Assembly: GCA_027604505.1 (NCBI GenBank) | Contig: JADIIX010000167.1 | Location: 1 to 41,821 of the forward strand | Origin: Gonapodya sp. JEL0774 | Lineage: Eukaryota; Monoblepharomycota; Monoblepharidomycetes; Monoblepharidales; Gonapodyaceae | Direction of reading: 5' to 3' | Length of the DNA stretch: 41,821 bases | Shown here: piece by piece, positions 9,224-21,600 of the stretch | Layout: each line of letters starts with the position of its first letter | How positions within the stretch are numbered: position 1 is the first letter of the stretch | The notes under the pieces: model-generated | Database searches by the model: none | Told to the model about the DNA's origin: nothing | What the model saw: the letters and a program-made list of their open reading frames with translations, nothing else | Position numbers and translations under genes: made by a program

Positions 9224-12200
9224 TTAGTATAGAGTCACATGGAGAGAAGGTCTGTCGCTCACCAATTCCTCTCCATCTGGGACTATGATGTGTTCCATGC
9301 CTCCAATGCTCCTGACAATCGCATTAATCTCTTCTTCAAAATCGACAGTACTTGGTAGTGTCACATTTCCACTGACTGCGAGTAATGCCAACTCCGTTGC
9401 GGGCATTATCTGAATCAGCGCCCTCTTCTTGACAAGTATCTCGAATTCTTTAGGATATCCTGGCCGAGCCAAAGGTGACTTGAACTCCACTGGGACTTCT
9501 TCAGATATAGTACTTCCGTTTCTCGATCTCGAAGCTGGCCTCACCGGCCTCACGAGTGCCCCAGAGAAACCAATCTGAGCTCGGGCATTAAGTGTTATTT
9601 TTGGAGGTCCCCCAAAGGATGCGTTAGGTCTGAAGAAAATCTCCGGAGTTTTGAGCACGTGGTACCCCAGACGGTCAAGCGGTGATTCCAAGTGGTTGAG
9701 CAACCCGAGCTTCGCAATGGGGCGGTAGACTTCTTGTGCCAGAGCATAGACACTGATATAAATATAAAGTGTGCTACCAAATCAACTCATTCTGGATCAG
9801 AGAATTGAGAGGATAACTCACCCCTCCATCTTTCCCACCACTGCATACACCTCAGGTGCAACCAAAAAAGTTTTGAACCCTGATTTTCCCGTCGTTTTTT
9901 TGTCTTCGACCACGGCGATCTTCCCAGCTGCGATCGGGAAAACATTGGGCTTGCATTCGATACCCTCCCGTTGAATTTCGGCCCATGCTCGGTCGATCGC
10001 CAAGTCGGTGAGGTATGGAAAAACACGTCGTAAGGCTGTACGGAAGCGGGGACCAAACTGCCGTGTGCCCTGTTAGCAAAGAAAGCGGTGGTTAATATCC
10101 CCCGAGTCAGTATGGAATCCCACATTTGATGTCTCTCCAAAAACGAACCTCTCTTATGATATCCTTCTCCATTCCCGTGACTTCTCTCACTGGCCTCAAG
10201 TACCAATCCCGTATAAGATTTGCAGAAGCTTTACGGGCGACTGAGTTCTTGAATTTGATCTCGAGTTGACGAGCGCTCTTGGTAGGCAAATAGTGTGCCC
10301 GAGCATCCGGCATCCGATTAGAGCCAAAATTTAGTAGAGCTTGTGCCAAAAGTTCCTCTTGTTCGGGGATGAACTTGTTGCGCGAACTAGTCGCAGGCTT
10401 CATGGACAACCCTGTATGGTGCGAAAGAGTGTGATGGGTTTGCCAAAAGCAAACTCAAATTCTGTGGCATCATACGTTTTGACGAATCCGCGCTATTCTC
10501 CGACTTGTCGAAGTTCCAATCGTCTCGGAGGACAGATTCCGGATCCACTTGGAAAGTGTCCGGGCCATACATCTCGACGCCCCATTTTCTGTCCGCTTTC
10601 ATTTCGTTCCATCTGTCCTCCCACCATCCTTTCGTATCTTCTCCCAGCTCAGCTGGATGCTCCATTCCATTGCGAACGATTCGCACGCACTCAGCAGCTT
10701 GTGTGCGGAGAAGCGACAGTTGAGAGGTGGAGAAAATTGCGCTGGGACCATATATCGTCCAGTCTGGTGCGGCAGAGACACTCAACGGGTCTGTAGGGGC
10801 GGTGATGGGACCGGTGGATTCTTCGAGCAAATTGTTGAGCTCAGTAGCTGTTGTATCGTTGAGAGGTGTAGAGTGTCAAGGTGTGGAGCGCTGACAGTAT
10901 TTGTCCTGCCTGGATTGTGGTGAACTCACCTGTTATACCGGGAAGTCCCACCATCCAGTCTTCTGGCTCATCTTCGTGCACACCTTTCTTCGGCTTGTAC
11001 TCTCCTCCATCATCCCCTGCCTCGCCTAAAAGGTCCAAGGGGTCAATTGATGGGATCACAGATCCTCCAGGTGTCTCAGCGGAACTAGAAGTCTCCGCTG
11101 ACGCTCCTTTCCCCGTCAACGAGTTCACAAACATCAAATAGCGAAGATAATCGACGTCAATCCTTCCCTCTTCACCCTTCTCTTCCACAGCACCATCGCC
11201 TAATGCCCCCAATACGGCAACAGGGAGAGCGCGATCAAGTCGGTCTATAGAAAGTCGGCGAAGGTCAAGATGTTGACGGGTGCGGAGATGAATCGGAGCG
11301 TTGTTGTTAAGCAGCTAGTGATGATTCAAAAGAATGGACATCCGTGAATGGGGCGTTAATCCTCAACTTGAGCCAACATCAAGATTGAAGCTCACCTCAT
11401 CCAGCTCGCTGGGCAGCACTGCCGCGGCAGCGGTATGGCCGGCTTCCGCAATAAGAGCTGCGAGCTCAGCTTCAAGTGACCTGGAGCGGAAGGTCAAGTG
11501 CAATCACAGTGTCAAGAGTATCGTCCTGTTTCATCATCTTACTCACATTTCATTTCCGTCGCCATCACCATACTCTTCCCCGTCACCGTCTTCCATTCCA
11601 TCGTCACCGCCCTCGTCACCATCTGATTCGTCAACTTGCTCCACTCCATCCGACATTCCATCACCGTCAGGACCCCACTCAGGGTCACTTGACCCTGGTT
11701 CTGGATTGATGTCGGGTTGCACTGAATTCCCACGCTGCAGTTTGTTTCTGGAAACCGACGCATCCTCAACGTCAAACTCTGCCTCTGCCTCCGGGGATGC
11801 AACAAACGCTTGGAGCAGTGAACCCCCTGGCGTAGCCGAGCGACGGGCCCCCTTCCGGGTCTGAGATCTAAGTCGATTCGTCTGGGTATCTGCCACCGTC
11901 TTCTGCTTCAACTGCTTCCGTTTCTGTACTGGACTTGCAGCTAATGTGCCCGCTGCAGCCATCAGAACTCCATCGAGTGGCTTCGCCCGTCGTCGCTTAC
12001 TGGCCATCTCGTCAATTTCAATATCGTCTGCCAAATTATCGCTGATTTGCGTCCCAGATTTGCCTATTGGCGAAGTGAGGCCCAACTCCGTCACAAGCTC
12101 GTGGAGTGCTCGTCCAGGTCGAGCAGGACTGACACCCTCAAAGGCAGGAATAGGTTCAGAGAGAAGTGAAAGGAGAGAGTCATTGTCGTAAAAAGTGAAG

Positions 12201-13405
12201 TCCACCACCGGGTCCTGCGAGGGAGCGGATTGGTCTATTGCGATACTGGATGAGCATGCAGCGGGAGAGCTAACCGGCAGGCTCGGAGCGCTGGCGAGCA
12301 CGGAAGTAGAAGTGAACATGGATTGCTTCCGCTTGCATGGTTTTTTTAGTGGCGGTCCCGGATCACAGATTGCCTCTGCCATGAACGGATTAGGGGAAGG
12401 TTGAAGCGAAGAGCCCCGTGAACGCTTGCGCGGGGATCGCCGAAGAGGTCGTGGTTGTTCGGAAGCAGGGTCCGTTTTCATTGTGGGTGGGGGGATACTA
12501 AGAGCAGCAGCTATGTCCAGAAGTGCGCGATCGTGGTCAGTGCTATTGTTGTTGATTGGCAAGGAGAACGCGAAAGGGTCTGAATCGAGAGAATATGCGG
12601 CCGGATGAAGTTGGCTGAGACCTGAATCCTCAGCAGAAGATTCAAAAACAGTGTCCTCCGAAGAGGGTGTAAGAAGGGAAGGGAACGACCGGATCGAAAA
12701 AGAAGGAGGACGTGCTGGAGACGAGCGGAGGAGGCGAGGTGAGCGGCGGGGAGGCGAAGGTGAGATGAGATTTATGGGTGCGGGCGGGTTGGAGGCCCCA
12801 CTAGAGGTGGTATTGCTGCGAGCAGACTTTGCAAAAGAGCGGTCTCGCTTAGTGGGTGTCACAGGAGGCACCACGCGAGCCGGTTTCGAGCCAGATTCAA
12901 GCTGAAAGCTGGGTACGTTGAGTGACTTCACGGCGAGTCTCTCTCGGGATCCACAGTTTTGACGAAGGGGTGATTGCGGGACTGTTGATGGAAGTGCTTT
13001 CCGTTTGCTCTTGGTCGTCGAGGACTCGGACTTGACGCTAACAACAGAGTTTGGTGGACTAAAGCTTGCTGGCTTAGTCGCCTGAAGAGAGTTGAGGGAA
13101 GCCCAACGCTTTTGGCAATCTTCGAACGAGCGTCCAGACAGCTGCTGCGATACTAGTAACCAGCTCTGAGGTCCATGCTGATTCACAGCAGCCCGCAGTA
13201 GAGCGTCTTCGAGAAATGACCACGATGAAGCGCGGGAGAAACGACGTTTCTGGGGTTCAGGCTTGAGTTCTGATGGGGTAAGGCACACGAGAAAGCTGTT
13301 GGCGTCTATAGACACCCCGTTCGCTGATAAATCATAGAGGTCGAGGTAGATTATGACATGGTGAAAGGGGATCGAGACGGGAAACGGGTGTGGACGGTGG
13401 AGCAT
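9224..13405 (-). CDS. GON4L-like nuclear protein with two SANT/Myb-like domains, 7 exons
   Basis: A phase-consistent model of 1,246 residues: 13405-11547, 11480-11396, 11314-10930, 10847-10476, 10411-10149, 10069-9822, 9752-9224. All introns are 64-82 nt apart from the first (66 nt, 11481-11546), and all start GTGAG, GTATG or GTTCG. A Myb/SANT repeat lies at residues 59-105 (SWSFLEDALL, then GRSFEDCQKRW). A long disordered basic part follows, then an acidic stretch (DGDGEEYGDGDGNEM). A second SANT-like domain lies at about 905-970 (RNKFIPEQEELLAQAL, LPTKSARQLEIKFKN). The LPTK-then-KN signature, preceded by a helix of the type FSTSQLSLLRTQAAECV, resembles animal GON4L, a transcriptional co-regulator. 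The C-terminal 250 residues are conserved-looking but not recognised. DNA or chromatin binding in the nucleus is inferred. Confidence 0.8.
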
Positions 13406-13916
13406 CGGCGAGAGTGAGGGTTGGATTCAACAAGAGACGCAATTACCGGCGATACCAACTCGTTTCATTCCGCAAGCGCCGAGACATAAACCGATTCTCC
13501 TCAAAGTTCCGTGATCCGAACGGTGCAAGTGCAAGCTGTGTTCATATGAAGCGAGAATGAGGGTGGACTCAATTCTGTGGAGCCGCGCAAAGGGCAACTG
13601 GGCCGCCCAAAACCAACTATAATTATATGCATTTTCTTCAGCTATTAATTTGAATCGTGAACGGTTTTGTTAAGGTTTTGCAAAATCAAGGGAAACCCGG
13701 GAGTGAGATGGCATCCATTCCTCTTTCGCCACGTGCATCAGAGCCCCCGAAGTCGTAAGGGAACGGCCCTGGGAAACAGGGATAATTCAATGAATCTGCC
13801 TTGATCTAGGAATGAGAAGAACGGAACACCTGTTTGGGCAGTGCAAATACCAGGCCAGAGCACCCTCAAAGCGTTGTTCACACAATCGTTTCATCGTCGC
13901 CGACTGAAACCTACTG
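13406..13916. promoter_or_regulatory. Divergent intergenic region, probable shared promoter
   Basis: This 511-bp stretch separates the start codons of the GON4L-like gene (-) and the GRF-RING gene (+). It has no coding signal. A local AT-rich core lies near 13615-13690 (taattatatgcat). Two-way promoter function is inferred from the layout only. Confidence 0.45.
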
Positions 13917-16270
13917 ATGGCCGCTCTGCGCTTATGTGATTGTGGCGAGACTGCCGCCCATCGAGCGTCGTCGACAGATGCGAATCAGGGCCGTTGGTTC
14001 TGGGGTTGCCACGTCAATCCCAAGCAGTGCGATTTCTTTGCATGGGATGATGAGACGCCAAGAAGGCAACCGGGTGCAAGCACTGGAAGAGGCGGCAGCG
14101 GAGGAAGTTGGCGAGGGCGGGGACGGGGCCGAGGAAACGGAACCGCCGGGATTCCCCCTTCACCATCACCGCAATTGCCACCACCACCCTACACGCCACT
14201 ACCAAATCACGATGACGTCTCGGCTCCTACTGCTGTCTCTCATGTGCTGTACCCTGCGAGCCCCTCTCCTCGTCGATCCCAAACCAGCGCCGTGGCCGAC
14301 CTGCATCCTGGACCAAGTGCAGTGCCACCCCCGCCTGGAAATCGGGTGTCTTTCGAAATTTTTGATGGTTCCAATGCCACTGTCGGGTACCGGTATTCTG
14401 CGGAGTTCAAAGATTGGACGAAAGACAACTTCAAAGGCATGAGGTGGAATCAAGAGAGAAAGAAATGGTTTCTGCCATTCGAAAAGTGTAAGAGTGCTAT
14501 AGATACATTGAAAGCTCGTGAGTGTACTGCTCAGTGCCTCGTTATTTGCTGTCTCGGGTATCCTTGATTGTCTCAAGTCCCCCGTCCAACATAGAGTTTC
14601 CTTCTGTCACGGTGGACGTCACTCCTGACTTGGAGTCCATCCTCTCCGTAAGATTTTATTTTACTTTTTTGCTGCAGATTGCTCCCGGCTTTATCTCACC
14701 CCCGAACATTAACTCCCTCCCAGCGCACCCATTCCACTGCTACGTCACCGATGAGCATTGGTAGCCCCTCCAGGTGAGCTGATGTACTGATTTTTCAAAT
14801 TTTGGTGGGGATGTGGCGATGGAGTCTTGGACGATTGCGTTGTGTTGGTGATCCCTATCGCAAGGCGGTCTCTGTCTGGATTGAATTTATGGGTCCAAAA
14901 TAATACACTGCTGACTACTATTTGGTTCTGCCCTTAAGCTCACGCGCGCCTGCTGCCCCATCGGTGGCTCAGGCCACCCACGCATCCTCCCCACTTTCTA
15001 ATCAAAGCTGGCTTCCTGTAGGCGCTCATCAACAAGCCGCGACACAAGCTCCTCCCGCCACACCTCCGCCAGCGCGTCCCTCCTTTTTGACGAATGTCGC
15101 GACCCCCATCGCGTCATCGTCAAACATCCCCACCACTACCATAAACTTCCTCCCACATCCTAATGATCCGAGCCGCCTACAAGCTCTATTCCCCGGAGAT
15201 CCTATACTGACATCGTATTTCTCATCATTGGGTCCTCTCACATCCTGGGATCCTTCCTTGTTGGCTTGGACTCTGTTGCGCACCTCTTATGGCAGAGTCG
15301 CAGTGGGAGTGGTCGCTGCGTGCGATGAGTGGGCGCGAGAGGGTAAAAGGTACAGAGTAGACTTTCTGAATGGCATTCTGGATGTTGGGGGGACTGGGTG
15401 GGGAGACGAAGATGGAAAAGGGGATCCCGAGGAAGACACTCCCGGTGTGCGGGCAAAGCGCAAGCGACTGACATCTGCCGGGCGACCTCTCCAAACTGCT
15501 CGCCTTGGGGGTTCTGGCTCTTCCTATAGGGGCCGTACAGCGCCCTCTTCGACGTCTGACGTTTTGTCACGGAATGCCGCTCGAGTGCCTACCGCCGAAC
15601 CCAAGTACACTCGGATAGGAGTTAGGCAGGATGCAAAGGTTCGTACCAATGAAAGTGATAGTGAAGATTTTGGGGAAGATTTTGACGAAGAAATGGTGCG
15701 AGGAATCGAGGGAATTGAGAAAGCAACGGGGACGGGCTCTGACACCGATCCAGGAGACTACGCGTTCAGTATCGGCCCTTTGGTCAGTGGGCGTGTGAAC
15801 ACCAGGAGTTTAGGTAGAGGCACGGGTGGATCTCAGCCGCAAGTTTTGTCAAATCCACCATCTGTGCCGTCGAGGTCGGGAACAGGGGTACCGGTACCGA
15901 CATCGTCTCAATCCGGTGGGGACACCTCGAATCCCCCGAGCCAAGCTAGCTCGAGTGGATCCATTCTCGTAGGTGAGTCCTACGTTGAAAACGCGTCTTG
16001 TACCCTTTCATGACTCCCTCCATACCTGTAGACTCCTCTCCATTTCCGATGTGCCCCCTCTGTCATGTCAAGCCCACAAATAAACGGTTTGTGCCCTGTG
16101 GATGTGGGCTGTGTTCCGAATGCGCCTCTTGGATCAAAGTTCCCGAGAGTGAACGTAAGGCGGGAGCCCGAAGGCATGGGCAGGGTTTAGGAGGGGGGAC
16201 GAAGAAGAGATTTTGCACCGAGTGTGGGAAGGCAGTCGAACGAGTGGAGGCCATCGTGAGAAGGGTGTAA
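13917..16270 (+). CDS. GRF zinc finger / HARP-like / C-terminal RING protein
   Basis: Model: exons 13917-14517, 14595-14760, 14939-15972, 16032-16270, giving 679 residues, all phases consistent. Residues 6-44 are a GRF zinc finger (LCDCGETAAH, GRWFWGC, QCDFFAWDD), a single-strand nucleic-acid binder in DNA-repair and topoisomerase proteins. Residues about 152-200 (YRYSAEFKDWTKDNFKGM, then WFLPFEK) resemble a HARP domain, known from the annealing helicase SMARCAL1. No helicase is present. A disordered part with an acidic patch (SDSEDFGEDFDEEM) follows, and residues 608-660 form a C3HC4 RING (CPLCHVKPTNKRFVPCGCG, CTECG), suggesting a ubiquitin ligase. The weakest join is 14760/14939 (donor gtagcc). 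It is preferred because the second half has no usable ATG. If it is wrong, the first part ends at the TAG at 14762. Confidence 0.7.
14648..14677 (+). other. Possible 30-nt micro-intron inside the GRF-RING gene
   Basis: The stretch begins gtaagatt, has a T-rich tract and ends gctgcag, so it looks like a complete intron only 30 nt long. Its length is a multiple of three and it has no stop, so retention would add ten mostly hydrophobic residues (VRFYFTFLLQ). Confidence 0.4.
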
Positions 16271-18655
16271 ATTCGACAAGGAGTTACGTGTTAAGCGGCA
16301 TTTTGTTTTGTTGTTACCATGTCAAGTATTAGTTTTCCTGCTCTTGCGAATATTTGTATTATTATCGGGTTTCATCGTTGTATATTTATAGGGATTGTAA
16401 CCTTCATTTTGACATTCATGTGTTGGATTTGTGCGTGCGCCCAATCAAAGAAAGTGGGCTAAACAGTTCCGAACTGTGACGAAAAGTTTCATATATATCG
16501 TTATCGGTTTGACGTCTTGGCGAGGCTGCGGGTGTTTAGAACGAATAATACCTGTAGATTCGCGCATACGATCTCGGAACAATACACGGTCTGCGCTGTT
16601 TGGTGTGGTGGCAAATTTTCTACTCAAGCTCCTGATGATGCCATGGTCACTTTGTTCGCGCACGCTGGGTGTACTACTTTCCTAAGTGTACCATTAGTCG
16701 GTCCTACAAAACTCAGTCCAATACCGACGTGGTGGACCATTTACATCTGGCCTGACAGAAGACGATGAATTGAAGGGATACTGATGTGCCTTTCGGCATT
16801 TGTGCGAATGTGAGAAGTTTGGCCGGCTGGTGGAACATGGGGAAAGCACGGGAACGTGCGATGGGGTTGCTTTCTGCTGCCGTACTGCCCCTGAACACCG
16901 AGGTGGTCAAGCAGTGTAAGCTACAAAGTTCCGCATTGCTTGCCATTCTGGCGTAAGCTGCAATAGCTTATTACGAATGGGGTTGACCCTGGTTCTCTAA
17001 CTATTCCAAATGGCGCGTACCCAAAGTGTGCTGAATGCTGCCGCCTGCTAAACGCCACGCTTTTGGGCCACAGGGGATGTAGACGTGAGATTAACATCTT
17101 GCAATAACTTGCTGATGGGGAGGTGTTGAGAATCATAGGGCCCAGATGCAGTAGTTTGTCAAGAATGCCCAACAAGGTAGCCCACCTTGGCATTCACCAA
17201 GAGGGCTCGATCTACTATTACCAGAGAACTGGCCCTGTGCGAGTACGCATTCAACAGGTGGCCAAAGTGCAGGACATGACCCGTGGACACGATCTCTTAA
17301 ACACACCGGTGCATGAGCCGCGCGCATGGGCTGAAGCTGCTCGAAGACAGGGCGAGAAGGAGGGAGTTGGGGATTTAGTCGAGACGAGCGCATGTTATTG
17401 GTTGGCACGTTTGGGATGATGCTGATCACTTTCCAACGTCTGTCTTAATGGATGGCACCAGGGACATCTTTTCTACAATTTAGGTGACGATGATGAACGC
17501 TACAAGAATTAGCAGCGAAGGCTTGAAGGCAAATCAACTGGAGATATCGATCTTTCCAAAGCGGGCATAATTTGTTGTCGGAGAATGCAGGTGCAGGGGA
17601 GGGGAAGCGGAAACGTGCACATATATTTTTGTATGGGGTGCGATAACCTGAGGCGCACCATTGGAGTGAGTGAGTCCAAGCTGCGCAACAAGCCCCCAAG
17701 GAGGTCTGTCAACATCACAGAAAAAAGGAGCGAATTGGCGGGAATCCATCGAAAATCGGGAAGGGCGCGGGAGGCATTCTGGATCTGAGGAAGAAAGAAG
17801 GCAAGAGAAGGGCGGGAGCGACAACGGTAAGTTTTGGGTGTGGAGCGGAGGAACAGCCGGAGCAGGCGGTCAAGAGCATGGCGGAAATCATGGCAGCCGA
17901 GAAGCAAATATAGAAACAGACAGAGGAAAAACAGTCCGATTGACGAATTTTGCTCACGGGATCGAGATAATTGGAGGATGCGTGAGTTCGATTCGGACAC
18001 GTGGTCAGCAGTGGGGCGAAGATGACCTCGAAGAAGAGAAGCTGCGCAATCACATCTACTTCCGGAAGAAATCGTGAGATTAATGAAGTGATGGACAATT
18101 CGAGGGTTCGGGTCAATGCGCAATGGTACTCGAAAAGAAGTACAGACGGAGTGGGAACTTGAGCTGCTCACCGAACGATAAACCTATCCTCACACGTAAT
18201 GCATTTATTGTGGAGCAAGTCTTGGCATTTCGGACTCTTCCGGGCCATTGGGATCAATCGGCACACTCAATGTCGGGTGAATTCAACCTACCGCCCTCTA
18301 TCTGGTACTGGCGTGAGATTTCCAGTTTCGAAAATGCGAATATGACCGCTGTGCAGTCAGGACATATGCACATGCCAAAATCTAGCCGGAGGAAGGAACG
18401 ACAGTCAACAGAAGCACATACATAAAAAAGGCGACATTTCAATGTGGAGCAGGGCGGTCCCTGCTTCTAACAGGAACTGCCGCTAAATGTGTTCTGCATT
18501 GAGATTGCCGTTAGCAGGAGTCGAGTTGTTGAATGAGATAGGCAAAATTGAAGAGGGGGGACCCCATCAGTCAATCGGGAACCAGGAGCTGAGGAAACCC
18601 CTGAACCTGAAACACGTCTTGCCTCTGCTAACTCTGTCACAACTTTCTTTCGATC
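16271..18655. other. 2.4-kb stretch with no recognisable gene
   Basis: The first 150 bp are AT-rich and look like the 3' UTR and flank of the GRF-RING gene. Several overlapping open frames exist in both directions (for example a 220-codon minus-strand frame at 17509-18171), but none has a known motif, and they overlap each other in different frames. The last few hundred bases should hold the promoter of the PHD gene. Confidence 0.4.
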
Positions 18656-21600
18656 ATGCTCATGTGCTATCTTTTAGACCCCATGCCTTCCCCGTCGTCT
18701 TCGTCGTCGACCCATTTATCACTGCTTGCACCTACACCTTCGACGTCGTCGACCCCTTCCATATCTTCGGCATCTACCCCTTCAAATCCCTCTCCAGCGC
18801 TTGGGCAGCGCTACCAGGCCATCCCCGTATCTTTTCTTCCCCCGTCTATCACGCAACACCTCCAACCTTCCTTATCGAATCACTTGACCACAGCGAACTC
18901 CTTGTCATACGCGTCCCAATTTCTAAAGACGGGGAGAATCAACGTGAATCTCACACCCGTGACTCTGCCGACAACGACAACTTTGGTGTCCGATCCCCAC
19001 TCGACAACACCACCTAAGCCACCGGAGACTGGGGACTCAAGTGCCCGAATACCACTTTCTCTTGTCGAGAACAGTGGTCATACTGCACCAGCGGAAGGTA
19101 CGGACATGCCAGGTGCATCAAGCTCGATGGGGGATGGCGTGGTATTGGGAGTGTCAGCAAGTACTCCCTCTCAGCCACTTGGCTCTGTAGCCGCCAGTCA
19201 TGCGCCCTCAACACCTATCACTACCACCGCCAATGCTACGAATTCTCTCTTCCCTCATCCCTACTTTCACTACCCCACACACCCGTTTCCTATTCCCCCT
19301 TACCCTGCCCTTCCAGTTCCAGTCCCTCCTTCAACTCATCACCCTCCATCTGACCCGACTGCCTTGTTTCATGCCCATCTCGCCGCTGCTCTTGGAAGGC
19401 CTTTCACCCGGCCAGTTGGAGTGAATAACTCACAATCGCGAAGAGGTGTCAAACGTGGGGGAGGTACTCGAGAGTCTCGTAGCATCGCTGAGTCAAGCGG
19501 CGTTCCAGGGTCCGCCGGATCGTCCTCCATTTCACATCCTGCACCACCTCGAGGACCATCGTCCGCCTCTCGGCGATCGAAATCCATATCCGCGTCTGCT
19601 GCCTCTGCGCCAGATCTTGCTCGAGCGGCTGGATTGGGTTTCCCGTCACCCCGTCCTCCCCCGTCGTCGAGCCGCCGTGCACCCACACCACCTGACAGTG
19701 CTGCTGTGGCTGCCATTGCTGCGCAGCTCAGCCTGCACATGCCGTCGCCTCCACCGACTTCCTCACGTGTGCAGCATCAATTTCCGGGTGGTTGGAAGGC
19801 AGCGCTGGCGGCTGGGGGTGCTATGAGTGTGCCCGCCGGGGCGCCAACAGTGCCTGCAAGATCAGTCTTTGGTTCAACAGGACCATCCCCTGGTGCACTG
19901 ACCGGTCTTCCTCGCCGACGGTCCGCCAGATCCAGACGAGTGAGCGGAGAGGCGGGTATTGCAGCATCTGCCCCAGACTCCGTTTCGGACGAGGATGGCG
20001 AGAGAGAGTACGGGACAGGCGATGCGGTTGGTGGTGTAGATGGTGACAATGATGGGGAATATGTTTTTATGGGTCGTGGAAATCGCGGAGGTACCGGACG
20101 TGGCAGAGGGCGGCCCCGAGGACGGCCACGGTCCACACCTAGCGCTCTGCAACCGAGGGACAGAGTTAATGTGGGCGCGATTTTTTGGGGTCAGAGTGTG
20201 GAAGCGAGAGAGAGCAGACCGGATCGAACCCAAAACAATGCTCGAGGACCAGGCCGATCGCGACATATTTCTCCCGAAGTTGTTCCATCTGCATCGGAAG
20301 ACGGGGAAGAAGTCGATGAGTTGGCGGATGCTTTTGCTGATGAAGTGCAGAGAGTTGCGAATAATGTCGCTGCACCTGTCGCAGAGAACGAATCCACACA
20401 GACTGTGAAGCCAAATTCCGAGGCCCTGGCTTCGGAGGCTGCGTCGTCACTACAGCCAGAACCGCAATCAGCAACCAAGCCAATGGCACTGAAGACGTCT
20501 TCAGCGGCGACCAACGCAGCTGCTCCTCTGGCATCATCGTCACACGCTCCTAATCCGACCACCACGACGACAATCGCGACCGCTCGGGCTGCCCGCCTCG
20601 CTGCACGAAGACGTGCCTCGGCTGTATCCGGCGCATTCTCTAATTCCAACTCTTTCTCGTCCTTTCACTTCCCCGCCGGTTCCGATTCTGGTTTGGAAGG
20701 GTCAGACGATGACGGCACCCTTGGGGATAAAGACAAGGCAACGGTGGAGTTAAGCAATTTGGCGGATGAGGAAATGGAAAAAGCCGCCGGGGATGGAGGT
20801 GGCAGAGGCGTGCATGGGATAGTGAGGGAGGAAATGCGAGAGGTTGGAGGAGCAGGGGGGAGGTTAAGAGGTGAGTAATTGTGTCTTTGGATCACTTCTG
20901 TTGAGGGTAATGGATTTCGTTCGGATTCTGATCCTTCCTCTGGTGCACTTCACTCCCTTCCAAACTTCACACGAACAGCCTCCAAGCGCCGTCTTGTACC
21001 TCGACGAAGGGCCATACTTGCAGCGATTGATTCTTCTTCGGCTAGGGAGCCGGTGCCTCATTCCGTCCCATCCGTGGCAGTGGTGGATGAGGCAGTATCG
21101 GGAATTGCAACTCTTAACAATGAATGTGAATTAAGCACAAGCAGTGCGCTTTTTGTGGAGAGCAGGCCGTTCACGCCAGTGCAAGATGACGAAGGGTTTC
21201 CATCGCGGCCGCGGTCGCCCTTGTCTCCTCCATCGCCCAGCTACATCCATGTAGAACCCATGTCACCACTCCCAAACGTTGAATCACAATCTTCGCCACA
21301 GTCTCAATCGCCTCCCCTTCCTCCTGCCGCTGCTTCACTCGCTGTATTTCAGGAAATAGCTCACATGCAACAACCTAGTCTTTGGGACATTGCGACTGAC
21401 CTTGCACCTCCACCACCCGTCCGTCCCCGCCCACCATCGCCTGCGTCTGCGAAGCGACATAAGGTGGCGCTACGGGCCGCGAAGTTTGTTGGTGCACTTC
21501 CGGATGAAGTTGGGTCTGTTCCTCCTGGGTGGGGACCAGAGCTCGAGGAAGGAGGAATGGAACGAGCGGGCGTTGTGGTTGATACCATTTCCGAGCCCTG

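Noticed and set aside
17509-18171. 220-codon minus-strand frame with hydrophobic segments
   Set aside because: Three other frames of comparable length cover the same bases on both strands and no motif supports any of them.
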